In this document: positions 37,254 to 46,175 of the stretch, piece after piece
Numbering within the stretch: the stretch's first letter is position 1
Layout of the letters: each line of letters begins with the position of its first letter
NCBI RefSeq assembly: GCF_008692605.1
Contig: NZ_LFCT01000002.1
Span: forward strand, 124,001-188,000
From: Sphingobium estronivorans
Lineage (GTDB): Bacteria; Pseudomonadota; Alphaproteobacteria; Sphingomonadales; Sphingomonadaceae
Direction: 5' to 3'
DNA length: 64,000 nucleotides
Translations under genes and position numbers: made by a program
Notes under the pieces: model-generated
What the model was told of the DNA's origin: nothing
Database searches by the model: none
The model's input: the letters and a program-made list of their open reading frames with translations, nothing else

Positions 37254-38543
37254 TCAATCCGCGAAAGGATCGCGGACGAGGATGGTGTCCTCGCGCTCGG
37301 GGCTGGTGGAGACGAGCGTGACCGGGCAGCCGATCAGTTCCTCGATGCGCCGGATATATTTGATCGCCTGCGCAGGAAGTTCCGCCCAGCTGCGGGCGCC
37401 CGCAGTGGTGTCGTGCCAGCCTTCGATCGTCTCATACACCGGTTCGGCCTTGGCCTGATCCTGCGCATGGGCGGGAAGATAGTCGAAGCTCTGGTCGCCG
37501 ATCTTGTAGCCGACGCAAATCTTCAGTTCGTCAAAGCCGTCGAGCACGTCGAGCTTGGTCAGCGCGATCCCGGTGACGCCGGACACGGCGACCGACTGGC
37601 GCACCAGCACGGCGTCGAACCAGCCGCAACGGCGCTTGCGACCGGTGACGGTGCCGAATTCATGGCCGCGCTCGCCCAGACGCTGGCCGGTCTCATCTTC
37701 CAGTTCCGTGGGGAACGGACCGGAGCCGACGCGGGTGGTGTACGCCTTGACGATGCCCAGCACGAAACCGGCGCCCGACGGGCCAAGGCCCGTGCCGCTC
37801 GCCGCCGTTCCCGCGATCGTGTTGGAAGAGGTGACGAAGGGATAGGTCCCATGGTCGATGTCGAGCAGCGTGCCCTGCGCGCCTTCGAACAGGATGCGCT
37901 TGCCCTTGGACTTGGCGTCGTTCAGCGTCAGCCAGACGGGCTTGGCGAAGGGCAGGATGAAGCTGGCGATGTCGCGCAGTTCGGCCATCAGCGCGTCGCG
38001 GTCGATCGGCGCTTCGTTGAAGCCTGCGCGAAGGGCATCGTGATGCGCGGTCAGGCGGTCGAGTTGCGGACCGAGATCGTCCAGATGCGCCAGGTCGCAG
38101 ACGCGGATCGCGCGGCGGCCAACCTTGTCTTCATAGGCCGGGCCGATGCCGCGGCGGGTGGTGCCGATCTTGCCCGCGCCCGATGCGTCTTCGCGCAGAC
38201 CGTCCAGGTCGCGGTGGAAGGGCAGGATCAGCGGACAGGTTTCCGCGATCTGGAGGTTTTCGGGGGTGATGGCGACGCCCTGCCCCTTCAGCTTGGCGAC
38301 TTCATCCCGGAAGTGCCAGGGGTCGAGCACCACGCCATTGCCGATGACCGACAGCGTGCCGCGCACGATGCCCGAGGGGAGCAGCGAGAGCTTGTAGACC
38401 TTCTCGCCCACCACCAGCGTATGGCCGGCATTGTGGCCGCCCTGGAAGCGGGCAACGACGTCCGCGCGTTCCGACAGCCAGTCGACGATCTTGCCTTTGC
38501 CTTCGTCGCCCCATTGGGCGCCGATCACGGTAACATTTGCCAT
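37254..38543 (-). CDS. purA: Adenylosuccinate synthetase
   Basis: PurA links IMP and aspartate with GTP on the way to AMP. The 429-residue protein starts [20 protein letters not shown] with the GTP-binding loop. It also has the family box [20 protein letters not shown]-like [39 protein letters not shown] and the late [14 protein letters not shown] chose the ATG at 38543; the frame is open 12 codons upstream. hisZ lies 143 bases upstream. Confidence 0.97.
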   Translation of the reverse strand: MANVTVIGAQWGDEGKGKIVDWLSERADVVARFQGGHNAGHTLVVGEKVYKLSLLPSGIVRGTLSVIGNGVVLDPWHFRDEVAKLKGQGVAITPENLQIAETCPLILPFHRDLDGLREDASGAGKIGTTRRGIGPAYEDKVGRRAIRVCDLAHLDDLGPQLDRLTAHHDALRAGFNEAPIDRDALMAELRDIASFILPFAKPVWLTLNDAKSKGKRILFEGAQGTLLDIDHGTYPFVTSSNTIAGTAASGTGLGPSGAGFVLGIVKAYTTRVGSGPFPTELEDETGQRLGERGHEFGTVTGRKRRCGWFDAVLVRQSVAVSGVTGIALTKLDVLDGFDELKICVGYKIGDQSFDYLPAHAQDQAKAEPVYETIEGWHDTTAGARSWAELPAQAIKYIRRIEELIGCPVTLVSTSPEREDTILVRDPFAD

Positions 38544-38667
38544 GGATATAGTCCTCCGCCCGCCGCGCGGACCGGCCATGCCCTTCGACGGGACTCGGCA
38601 TGCCGGTGGGATAAAGCGGGCGCATTGCCCTGTGTTGCGGGCCGCGCGTTAGCCGCGCTGGCCCGGT

Positions 38668-38697
38668 AAAGTCAATAGGCGCAAAGTCAATAGGCGC
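38668..38697. repeat. 15-bp tandem duplication at the hisZ stop
   Basis: The 15-mer AAAGTCAATAGGCGC occurs twice back to back. The second copy contains the hisZ stop codon (TGA on the minus strand at 38687-38689), so the first copy is a non-coding echo with an in-frame second stop. Confidence 0.8.
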
Positions 38698-39829
38698 GCG
38701 GATCGTGGCCGTCGAGCCAGTGGGAGCAGCGCAGCATCTCGCCATTTTCCTGGCCCGTGAGCGCCGCGATGGTCTGCCAGCCTTCCGCCCGCAATTCGGC
38801 GGCGCGGGCCGCGTCATGGTGCAGCGGGAGGAACAGGCGTCGGGGTGCCTCGCCGCCGAAGCCCGCATCGATCAGCGGATCGGGATAGAGCGAGAAGCCC
38901 ATCGCCGGTTCGTCCGAGCCGTCGGCGCGGGTGATGGCATAGCTGCCGCCCCGGCCGATCTCCCCGATGAAGCCCTCCGCGAAGATCGAGAAGCCGAACC
39001 AGTTCTGATATTCGAAGCCATGGCGCTCGGTCGGATCGAGCGTCAGGGTGATGTCCCAGCCAATGGGCTTGGCAATGGCGCGCAGGCCCGCGATCCGGCT
39101 GTCGATGGCGCCGCCGAGCTCGGCATTGAGCGCTTCCAGCCGCTCCATCGCGGCGTGGAAGGGACCGGTGGCCTCGATCAGCGGCAGATAGGCGGCGGCG
39201 GCCGGGCTGATCGCGACAAGCGCGCCAGCATCCTTGGCGTCGAGTTCGGCACGGACGGCCTCGACCTCTTCCGGCGCCAGCGGCAGCGGGCCGGCGGCGA
39301 GGCTGTCGATCAGGTCCGGCAAGGTGAAGTCGATGGTGATGCCGGTGACGCCGGCGGCTTGCAGCGCCTCGATGGCGACATTCACGATTTCGACGGCGGC
39401 AGTCGCGCTGTCGCTGCCGATCAGTTCGGCGCCGATCTGGAAGCGTTCGCGCTCGGGGCGAAGCTGATTCGCGCGCAGGCGGATCACCGGCCCGGCATAG
39501 GAGAGGCGCAGCGGACGGGGCGCGGACGCGAGGCGGGTGGCGGCGATGCGGCCAATCTGCGCGGTCATGTCCGGGCGGAGGGCCAGGCTGCGCTGGGAAA
39601 CAGGGTCGATGGCGCGGACAAGGTCCTGCGCGCGCATCGTTTTCAGGCGGCCGACCAGCGTGTCCTCGAACTCCGCGAGCGGCGGCATGACACGTTCATA
39701 GCCATGCCCGGCGACGGTATCGAGCACGCGGCGCGCAAGGCGCGCGGAAGCCTCTGCCTGCGGGGGCAGGCGGTCTGACAGTCCTTCGGGGAGGAGGCCG
39801 GGCGGGATCGTGGCGCTCGTCATGGTCAT
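38687..39829 (-). CDS. hisZ: ATP phosphoribosyltransferase regulatory subunit
   Basis: HisZ is a catalytically inactive relative of histidyl-tRNA synthetase that pairs with the short form of HisG in histidine synthesis. The 380-residue protein has class II synthetase-like motifs (RALDPVSQRSLALRPDMTAQ-like VRAIDPVSQRSLALRPDMT, RERFQIGAELIGSDSA) and a late GRGGSYAI. hisG is not in the window. It lies between serA and purA on the same strand. Confidence 0.93.
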   Translation of the reverse strand: MTMTSATIPPGLLPEGLSDRLPPQAEASARLARRVLDTVAGHGYERVMPPLAEFEDTLVGRLKTMRAQDLVRAIDPVSQRSLALRPDMTAQIGRIAATRLASAPRPLRLSYAGPVIRLRANQLRPERERFQIGAELIGSDSATAAVEIVNVAIEALQAAGVTGITIDFTLPDLIDSLAAGPLPLAPEEVEAVRAELDAKDAGALVAISPAAAAYLPLIEATGPFHAAMERLEALNAELGGAIDSRIAGLRAIAKPIGWDITLTLDPTERHGFEYQNWFGFSIFAEGFIGEIGRGGSYAITRADGSDEPAMGFSLYPDPLIDAGFGGEAPRRLFLPLHHDAARAAELRAEGWQTIAALTGQENGEMLRCSHWLDGHDPRAY

Positions 39830-39878
39830 GGGGCTGGCCTTTAGCGGATTATACGCAATAGGCCAGCCCGAACCGTCT

Positions 39879-41459
39879 TTATGCGAAGCGCAGCAGCTTC
39901 ACGGTCTTGACGCCTGCGAGTTTGCAGATGTCGGCCAGAACGGCTTCGTTCACCGCGCCGTCGACCGAGAGCAGCAGGACGGCTTCGCCACCCTGATTGC
40001 GGCGGCCGAGGTGGAAGGTGCCGATATTCACCTGCGCCTCACCCAGCGTCGAACCGAGGCGACCGATGAAGCCCGGCGCGTCCTGATTGACGATGTAGAG
40101 CATGTCGCCCGCGAGGTCGGCCTCGACCTTGATGCCGAACAGCTCGACCAGACGCGGCTGCGAATGACCGAACAGGGTGCCCGCAACCGACTTGTCCCCG
40201 CTTTCCGTCTTCACGGTCACGCGGACGAGGGTCTGGTAGTCGCCCTCGCGGTCATGACGGACCTCACGGACATCGAGGCCGCGTTCCTTCGCCAGGAAGG
40301 GCGCGTTGACCATGTTCACCGTGTCCGAATAGACGCGCATCAGGCCCGCCAGCACCGCTGCGGTGATCGGCTTCTGGTTGAGTTCGGCGGCATGGCCCTC
40401 GACCTCGACCGAGACGCTCTGGATGCGGTCGCCTTCGAGCTGGCCGACCAGGCTGCCCAATTCTTCGGCCAGCGCCATATAGGGCTTGAGCTTCGGAGCT
40501 TCCTCAGCGGACAGCGACGGCACGTTCAGCGCATTGGTGATGCCGCCGTCGAGCAGATAGTCGGACAGCTGTTCCGCCACCTGAAGCGCGACGTTCACCT
40601 GTGCTTCGTCGGTCGACGCGCCCAGATGCGGGGTGCAGATGAAGTTGGGGGTGCCGAACAGCGGCGATTCCTTCGCCGGTTCGGTCACGAAGACGTCGAG
40701 CGCGGCGCCCGCCACATGGCCCGCGTCCATCGCGTCCTTGAGCGCGGCTTCGTCGATCAGACCGCCACGGGCGCAGTTGATGATGCGCACGCCCTTCTTG
40801 GTCTTGGCAAGATTTTCCTTGCTCAGGATGTTGCGGGTCTGGTCGGTCAGCGGCGTGTGCAGCGTGATGAAGTCGGCCTTCGCCAGCAGCGTGTCGAGAT
40901 CGGCCTTTTCCACGCCCATTTCGACGGCGCGTTCCGGGGTCAGGAAGGGATCGAAAGCAACGACCTTCATCTTGAGGCCCAGCGCGCGGCTGGCGACGAT
41001 CGAGCCGATGTTACCGGCGCCGATCAGGCCCAGCGTCTTGCCGGTGACTTCCACGCCCATGAAGCCGTTTTTCGGCCACAGGCCCTGCTGCGTCTGGGCG
41101 TTGGCTTCGGGCAACTGGCGGGCCAGCGCGAACATCAGCGCGATGGCGTGCTCGGCGGTGGTGATCGAGTTGCCGAACGGGGTGTTCATCACAATCACGC
41201 CCTTGGACGAGGCGGCCGGGATGTCGACATTGTCGACGCCGATGCCGGCGCGGCCGATGACCTTCAGGTTGGTCGCGTGATCGAGAATATCCTTGGTGAC
41301 CTTGGTCGAGCTGCGGATGGCGAGGCCGTCATACTGGCCGATGATCGCCTTCAGCTCGTCCGGGGTCTTGCCGGTGATTTCGTCGACTTCGACGCCACGC
41401 TCACGGAAGATCGCGGCGGCGCGGGGGTCCATCTTGTCGGAAATAAGTACCTTGGGCAT
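39879..41459 (-). CDS. serA: D-3-phosphoglycerate dehydrogenase
   Basis: SerA oxidises 3-phosphoglycerate in the first step of serine synthesis. The 526-residue protein has substrate and NAD domains (1-315; LGLIGAGNIGSIVASRALG is the NAD loop, with CARGGLIDE and ICTPHLGAST around the catalytic residues), an intervening domain (about 320-450) and a C-terminal ACT domain (about 455-526, with VNQDAPGFIGRLGSTLGEAQ). The ACT domain suggests serine feedback control. It follows serC, with a palindromic intergenic repeat between. Confidence 0.97.
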   Translation of the reverse strand: MPKVLISDKMDPRAAAIFRERGVEVDEITGKTPDELKAIIGQYDGLAIRSSTKVTKDILDHATNLKVIGRAGIGVDNVDIPAASSKGVIVMNTPFGNSITTAEHAIALMFALARQLPEANAQTQQGLWPKNGFMGVEVTGKTLGLIGAGNIGSIVASRALGLKMKVVAFDPFLTPERAVEMGVEKADLDTLLAKADFITLHTPLTDQTRNILSKENLAKTKKGVRIINCARGGLIDEAALKDAMDAGHVAGAALDVFVTEPAKESPLFGTPNFICTPHLGASTDEAQVNVALQVAEQLSDYLLDGGITNALNVPSLSAEEAPKLKPYMALAEELGSLVGQLEGDRIQSVSVEVEGHAAELNQKPITAAVLAGLMRVYSDTVNMVNAPFLAKERGLDVREVRHDREGDYQTLVRVTVKTESGDKSVAGTLFGHSQPRLVELFGIKVEADLAGDMLYIVNQDAPGFIGRLGSTLGEAQVNIGTFHLGRRNQGGEAVLLLSVDGAVNEAVLADICKLAGVKTVKLLRFA

Positions 41460-41478
41460 GACGAATTGCCTTTCAATT

Positions 41479-41560
41479 CGTCATCCCGGCGAAGGCTGGG
41501 ATCTCGGGCCTCCAGGATTGGCCTGGCCGCCCGAGATACTGACCTTCGTCAGGATGACGG
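41479..41560. repeat. Palindromic intergenic repeat between serC and serA
   Basis: A long imperfect inverted repeat: the left arm begins CGTCATCCCGGCGAAGGC and ends ATCTCGGGC; the right arm begins GCCCGAGAT and ends CAGGATGACGG, matching at about 26 of 31 positions. This CGTCATCC...GGATGACG layout is a widespread dispersed palindrome in sphingomonads and other alphaproteobacteria. In the serC-serA message it would form a stable hairpin. Confidence 0.8.
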
Positions 41561-41580
41561 GGAATAGGGAAGAAGTTTGC

Positions 41581-42741
41581 TTAAGCAGCCTTGACGGTGG
41601 CGTAGGCCCAGTCGAGCCAAGGACCCAGCGCTTCGATGTCGGCGGTCTCAACCGTCGCGCCGCACCAGATGCGCAGGCCCGCCGGGGCGTCGCGATAGCC
41701 CGCGACGTCATAGGCGGCGCCTTCCTTCTCCAGCAGAGCCGCGAAGCTCTTGATGAAGGCTTCGTCCGCACCCTCGACCGTCAGGCAGACGCTGGTGGTC
41801 GAGCGCGACGCTTCGTCGGCGGCGAGATGGCCGAGCCAATCGCGCTCCTCGACGATCTTGTTCAGCGCCGCCGCATTGGCGTTGCTGCGCGCGATCAGGC
41901 CTGCGGAGCCGCCCAGCGACTTGCCCCATTCCAGCGCGAAGATCGCGTCCTCGACGGCCAGCATGGAGGGGGTGTTGATCGTCTCGCCCTTGAAGATTCC
42001 TTCGGCCAGCTTGCCCTTCGCCATCAGGCGGAAGACCTTCGGCAGCGGCCAGGCGGGGGTGTGGGTCTCGAGGCGTTCGACAGCGCGGGGGCCCAGGATC
42101 AGCACGCCATGGCCGCCCTCGCCGCCCAGCACCTTCTGCCAGGAGAAGGTCGCAACGTCGATCTTCGCCCAGTCAATGTCATAAGCGAAAACCGCGCTGG
42201 TGGCGTCGGCGAAGGTCAGGCCCTCGCGGTCGGCCGGAATCCAGTCGGCGTTCGGCACACGCACGCCCGAGGTGGTGCCGTTCCAGGTGAACAGCACGTC
42301 GTTCGAGAAATCGACGGTGGTGAGGTCGGGCAACTGGCCGTAATCGGCGCGGATGATCGTCGGATCAAGCTTGAGCTGCTTGGCCGCGTCCGTCACCCAG
42401 CCCTCACCGAAGCTCTCCCAAGCGAGCGTCGTGACGGGGCGGGCGCCCAGCATCGTCCACATCGCCATTTCGAAGGCGCCGGTGTCGGAGCCGGGAACGA
42501 TGCCGATGCGGTGGGTTTCGGGCAGGTTCAGCAACTCGCGCATCAGGTCGATGCAATAAGCGAGGCGGGTCTTGCCGATCTTGGCGCGGTGCGAGCGGCC
42601 GAGGGACTCGGCGCTCAGCTTGTCAGCGCTCCAGCCCGGAGGCTTGGCGCAGGGACCGGAAGAGAAATAGGGGCGGGCCGGACGGGTGGCGGGCTTTTCA
42701 GCAGGCGCAATGGTGGCGTCAACGGCAGTCAGATCAGTCAT
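41581..42741 (-). CDS. serC: Phosphoserine aminotransferase
   Basis: SerC makes phosphoserine from 3-phosphohydroxypyruvate and glutamate using PLP; it also serves pyridoxine synthesis. The 386-residue class V aminotransferase has PLP lysine K203 in [16 protein letters not shown] and the alphaproteobacterial N-terminus [20 protein letters not shown]. The start ATG at 42741 is preceded by AAGGAG, which is held in a hairpin of a serC-type leader RNA. serA follows after 121 bases. Confidence 0.96.
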   Translation of the reverse strand: MTDLTAVDATIAPAEKPATRPARPYFSSGPCAKPPGWSADKLSAESLGRSHRAKIGKTRLAYCIDLMRELLNLPETHRIGIVPGSDTGAFEMAMWTMLGARPVTTLAWESFGEGWVTDAAKQLKLDPTIIRADYGQLPDLTTVDFSNDVLFTWNGTTSGVRVPNADWIPADREGLTFADATSAVFAYDIDWAKIDVATFSWQKVLGGEGGHGVLILGPRAVERLETHTPAWPLPKVFRLMAKGKLAEGIFKGETINTPSMLAVEDAIFALEWGKSLGGSAGLIARSNANAAALNKIVEERDWLGHLAADEASRSTTSVCLTVEGADEAFIKSFAALLEKEGAAYDVAGYRDAPAGLRIWCGATVETADIEALGPWLDWAYATVKAA

Positions 42742-42748
42742 GTAATGC

Positions 42749-42803
42749 GTCTCCTTACAGAGAGCACGCGCGGCGTTGGGACCGCGTGGCCCGCTGGCCG
42801 ACC
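42749..42803 (-). promoter_or_regulatory. serC-type leader RNA
   Basis: Just upstream of serC the minus strand carries three hairpins: GGCC-AGC-GGGCC, ACGCGG paired with CCGCG-CGT, and TGC-TCTC with a TGTAAG loop and GAGA-CGCA. The last hides the AAGGAG ribosome binding site. Position, CUCUCUGUAAGGAGA text and architecture fit the alphaproteobacterial serC RNA motif described in comparative screens. Ligand is unknown. A covariance search would confirm it. Confidence 0.6.
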
Positions 42804-42918
42804 TAAAGAGTTGGAGCGAAGAGTCAAGCCGCCAAAGAGTCCAATCGAATGGCTGGATGCGATAAACCGAGTCCGCTGTTAACCCTTGATCCAGCCGGAC
42901 GTGGTAAATGCTTTTTCC

Positions 42919-43614
42919 ATGTTTGAGCGGGTTAGGGGGAAAGCGATCCTTCGCGGCATGGGCTTTGCGGCCCCGGCGGCGGTTGCGTTGATGCTGGCGG
43001 GCTGCGGCGGCGATCTGGTGCCGCGGGGCCGCGTGGAGCGCCCCTCCAAGCCGGTCAGGACCGCCCGTCCCGCTGCGCCGCCATCGATGGAAGTACGCCA
43101 GTGCATGGCGAAGCTGAATTCGCAATCGGTGTTGTTCACGCCCCTGCCCGACCAGAATTTCGGTGGTGGATGCAGCGCGGTGGGCAGCGTCAAGCTGCTC
43201 GACATCGGCGTGCCCGCGACCAATCTGGGCGCCATGACCTGCAACCTTGCCGCCAATTTCGCGGCCTGGGCGCGCTATGGCGTGCAGCCTGCCGCCCGGC
43301 TGATCCTGGGCGCGGAGATCGAGCGGATCGAGACGTTCGGCACCTATAATTGCCGGCCGATCGCGGGCAGCGGCAAACTCAGCGAACATGCGCACAGCAA
43401 TGCGGTCGACGTGTCGGCCTTCGTGCTGAGCGACGGGCGGCGGATTTCCGTCGAGCGGGACTGGAACGGCGACAAGCGGACGCGCCAGTTTCTGGAGGTT
43501 GTCCACGCCAGCGCCTGCAAGCGGTTCCGCACGGTGCTCAGCCCCGACTATAACGCCGCGCATCACGATCATTTTCATTTCGACATGGGTGGAAAAGGCG
43601 GGTTTTGCCGCTGA
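42919..43614 (+). CDS. Extensin-like C-terminal domain lipoprotein
   Basis: The 231-residue protein has a signal with lipobox LAGC (C29 from this start) and an extensin-like C-terminal domain (about 60-231) with [31 protein letters not shown] and [11 protein letters not shown]. The His/Asp residues resemble the LAS peptidases (VanY/LysM-type), so a peptidoglycan role is plausible. Another ATG 13 codons downstream would give an equally good lipoprotein signal. It is divergent from serC. Confidence 0.85.
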   Translation: MFERVRGKAILRGMGFAAPAAVALMLAGCGGDLVPRGRVERPSKPVRTARPAAPPSMEVRQCMAKLNSQSVLFTPLPDQNFGGGCSAVGSVKLLDIGVPATNLGAMTCNLAANFAAWARYGVQPAARLILGAEIERIETFGTYNCRPIAGSGKLSEHAHSNAVDVSAFVLSDGRRISVERDWNGDKRTRQFLEVVHASACKRFRTVLSPDYNAAHHDHFHFDMGGKGGFCR

Positions 43615-43655
43615 GCGCCTTGGCTTTGTCGCTCCGCCATTCTACCTTGCTGGCA

Positions 43656-44534
43656 ATGACCAGAAAAGAAATCGAAGAACGCAAATTCCGCCCAGCCCGA
43701 CAGGAAGCGGCCGATGCCCGCAAGAATGTCGACACCCCCCAGACCAGCAGCGCCGCCTATCGCCTGGCTTTTCAGGACACCGAATTCCTGCTGCGCGAGG
43801 ATTTGCGGCCGGTGCGGTTCCAGCTGGAATTGCTGAAGCCCCAATTGCTGATGGATGAGGCGAAGATCGAATCGACCTTCGTTTTCTACGGGTCCGCGCG
43901 CATTCCCGAGCCCGACCAGGTGCAGGAGCGGATCGACGCCGCGACCACGCCGGACCAGAAGCGAATCGCTGAAAATCTGGGCAGGAAGGCGCGTTATTAT
44001 GACGAAGCGCGCAAGCTGGCGCGAATCGCGGCCCAATATCCGGTGAACGAGGCGGGATGCCGCCACTTCGTCGTCTGTTCGGGCGGCGGCCCCTCGATCA
44101 TGGAGGCGGCGAATCGCGGCGCGGCGGATGTCGGCGCGACGACCATCGGCATGAATATCGTCCTGCCCCATGAGCAGGCGCCCAATCGCTTCGTCACGCC
44201 CGAACTCAGCTTCCAGTTCCACTATTTCGCCCTGCGCAAGATGCATTTCCTGCTGCGGGCGCGGGCGCTGGCGGTGTTTCCGGGCGGCTTCGGCACGTTC
44301 GACGAGATGTTCGAACTGCTGACCCTGATCCAGACCGGCAAGATGAAGCCGATCCCGATCCTGCTGTTCGGGCGCGATTTCTGGACGCGGGTGGTGGATT
44401 TCGAGGCGCTGGCGGAAGAAGGGGTGATCTCGCCGTCCGATCTCAACCTTTTGACCTGGGTGGAGACCGCCGAGGATGCATGGGCGGCGGTGCAGACCTT
44501 TTACAAGGATTCACAGGCACCCGGCTGCGGCTGA
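43656..44534 (+). CDS. LOG family protein
   Basis: The 292-residue protein is a Rossmann-fold LOG (TIGR00730-type) member: FVVCSGGGPSIMEAANRGA and AVFPGGFGTFDEMFELLTLI, which contains the signature PGGxGTxxE. The family includes cytokinin-riboside and AMP phosphoribohydrolases (LonelyGuy and PpnN). This longer form has an N-terminal extension of about 70 residues. It starts 41 bases after the extensin-like gene. Confidence 0.9.
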   Translation: MTRKEIEERKFRPARQEAADARKNVDTPQTSSAAYRLAFQDTEFLLREDLRPVRFQLELLKPQLLMDEAKIESTFVFYGSARIPEPDQVQERIDAATTPDQKRIAENLGRKARYYDEARKLARIAAQYPVNEAGCRHFVVCSGGGPSIMEAANRGAADVGATTIGMNIVLPHEQAPNRFVTPELSFQFHYFALRKMHFLLRARALAVFPGGFGTFDEMFELLTLIQTGKMKPIPILLFGRDFWTRVVDFEALAEEGVISPSDLNLLTWVETAEDAWAAVQTFYKDSQAPGCG

Positions 44535-44584
44535 AGCGCAGGAGAATCCTTGCCCTTGCCCCCGCACGGGACTAGGGCGCGGCC

Positions 44585-45256
44585 ATGCGCAGCGCCCTTA
44601 GCCATATCGATTGCTGGATCTTCGATCTCGATAACACGCTCTATCCGGCCAAGGCCGACCTGTTCGCGCTGATCGACGTCAAGATGGGCGAGTTCATCCA
44701 GGGGTTGCTGGGTTGCGATCCGGTCGTCGCCAAGGAAACGCAGAAACGCTATTTCCTGGAGCATGGGACGACCCTGTCGGGCCTGATGCACCATCATGGC
44801 ATCGAACCCCACGCCTTCCTGGACTATGTCCACGATATTTCGATGGACCGGCTGGAGGTGGACGAGGCGCTGAACGCCCATATCGCCGCGCTGCCCGGGC
44901 GTCGGCTGATCTTCACCAATGGCGACGGCGCCTATGCGACGCGGGTGCTGGACAGGCTGGGCCTGACGGGCGCGTTCGAACTGATCCACGACATCCATGC
45001 CTGCCAATATATTCCGAAACCCGATCCGTCGGGCTATGCGGAACTGTGCCGGGTGCATGGCGTCGATCCGACCCGCGCCGCCTTTTTCGAGGATATGGCG
45101 CGCAACCTGCGCCCCGCCAAGGCGATCGGCATGTCCACCATCTGGGTCAATAACGGCTCGGAAGCGGGCAATCACGAGCATCATCCCGACTTCATCGATT
45201 TCGAAACCGACCATCTGACGCCGTTTCTGGCGGATATTCTTGGGGAAAAGCCATGA
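44585..45256 (+). CDS. Pyrimidine 5'-nucleotidase (HAD family)
   Basis: The 223-residue HAD protein has motif I DLDNTLYP at residues 13-20, motif II in FTNGDG and motif [20 protein letters not shown]. It matches the pyrimidine 5'-nucleotidase group that dephosphorylates UMP/CMP or modified nucleotides. ATGA overlap with dapD is the usual arrangement in sphingomonads. Confidence 0.9.
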   Translation: MRSALSHIDCWIFDLDNTLYPAKADLFALIDVKMGEFIQGLLGCDPVVAKETQKRYFLEHGTTLSGLMHHHGIEPHAFLDYVHDISMDRLEVDEALNAHIAALPGRRLIFTNGDGAYATRVLDRLGLTGAFELIHDIHACQYIPKPDPSGYAELCRVHGVDPTRAAFFEDMARNLRPAKAIGMSTIWVNNGSEAGNHEHHPDFIDFETDHLTPFLADILGEKP

Positions 45257-46092
45257 GCAACGAACTGATCGCGACCATCGACGCCGCCTGGGAAGACCGG
45301 GCCAATGTGAACCTGTCGACGCAGGGCGCCATCCGCCAGGCGGTCGACAAGGCGCTGGCGATGCTGGACAGCGGCGAGGCGCGCGTGGCCGAACCGGCGG
45401 GCGACGGCTGGCAGGTCAACCAGTGGCTCAAGAAGGCGGTGCTGCTGTCCTTCCGGCTCAACGACAACGCCCTGATCGAAAACGGTCCGGGCGCGGGCCA
45501 CTGGTGGGACAAGGTGCCCAGCAAGTTCGCCGGCTGGGACGAGGCCGCGTTCCGCGCCGCCGGCTTCCGCGCGGTGCCGGGTTCCTTCGCCCGCGCCGGC
45601 GCGCATATCGCCAAGAATGTGATCCTGATGCCCAGCTTCGTCAACATCGGCGCCTTCGTCGATGAAGGCACGATGGTCGACACGTGGGTGACGGTGGGCA
45701 GCTGCGCGCAGATCGGCAAGAATGTCCACCTGTCGGGCGGCGTGGGCATCGGCGGCGTGCTCGAGCCGTTGCAGGCCGATCCCGTCATCATCGAGGATGA
45801 CTGCTTCATCGGCGCCCGCTCCGAAGTCGTGGAAGGCGTGCGCATCGGCAAGGGTTCGGTGCTGTCGATGGGCGTGTTCATCGGCCAGTCGACCAAGATC
45901 GTCGACCGCACCACCGGCGAAGTGTTCATGGGCGAAGTCCCGCCCTATTCAGTGGTCGTGCCCGGCAATCTGCCCGGCAAGCCGCTGCCCGACGGCACGC
46001 CGGGGCCGAGCCTCTATTGCGCGGTGATCGTCAAGCGGGTGGACGCGCAGACGCGGTCCAAGACCGGGATCAACGAACTGCTGCGCGATTAA
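45253..46092 (+). CDS. dapD: 2,3,4,5-tetrahydropyridine-2,6-dicarboxylate N-succinyltransferase
   Basis: DapD succinylates tetrahydrodipicolinate in the lysine/diaminopimelate pathway. The 279-residue protein has an N-terminal helical domain and a left-handed beta-helix of hexapeptide repeats (about 100-245, e.g. [20 protein letters not shown] and [19 protein letters not shown]). Start overlaps the nucleotidase stop by four bases. A strong hairpin follows its stop. Confidence 0.97.
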   Translation: MSNELIATIDAAWEDRANVNLSTQGAIRQAVDKALAMLDSGEARVAEPAGDGWQVNQWLKKAVLLSFRLNDNALIENGPGAGHWWDKVPSKFAGWDEAAFRAAGFRAVPGSFARAGAHIAKNVILMPSFVNIGAFVDEGTMVDTWVTVGSCAQIGKNVHLSGGVGIGGVLEPLQADPVIIEDDCFIGARSEVVEGVRIGKGSVLSMGVFIGQSTKIVDRTTGEVFMGEVPPYSVVVPGNLPGKPLPDGTPGPSLYCAVIVKRVDAQTRSKTGINELLRD

Positions 46093-46106
46093 TCCGCTCC
46101 GACAAA

Positions 46107-46136
46107 TAAGCCACTCCCTCGTCAGGGAGGGGCTTA
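46107..46136 (+). terminator. Hairpin after dapD
   Basis: A 13-bp stem (TAAGCCACTCCCT with AGGGAGGGGCTTA, one mismatch, CGTC loop) begins 15 bases after the dapD stop. No T-run follows, so it may be a Rho-assisted terminator or stabiliser rather than a classic terminator. Confidence 0.5.
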
Positions 46137-46175
46137 TAAGTGGCATTTGCGGCTTGGCGGCCCTACATACCGCCC

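Noticed and set aside
39831-39869. 10-bp inverted repeat between serA and hisZ as a terminator
   Set aside because: The arms are perfect, but the loop is 19 bases, no T-run follows and the stem abuts the hisZ start; function unclear.
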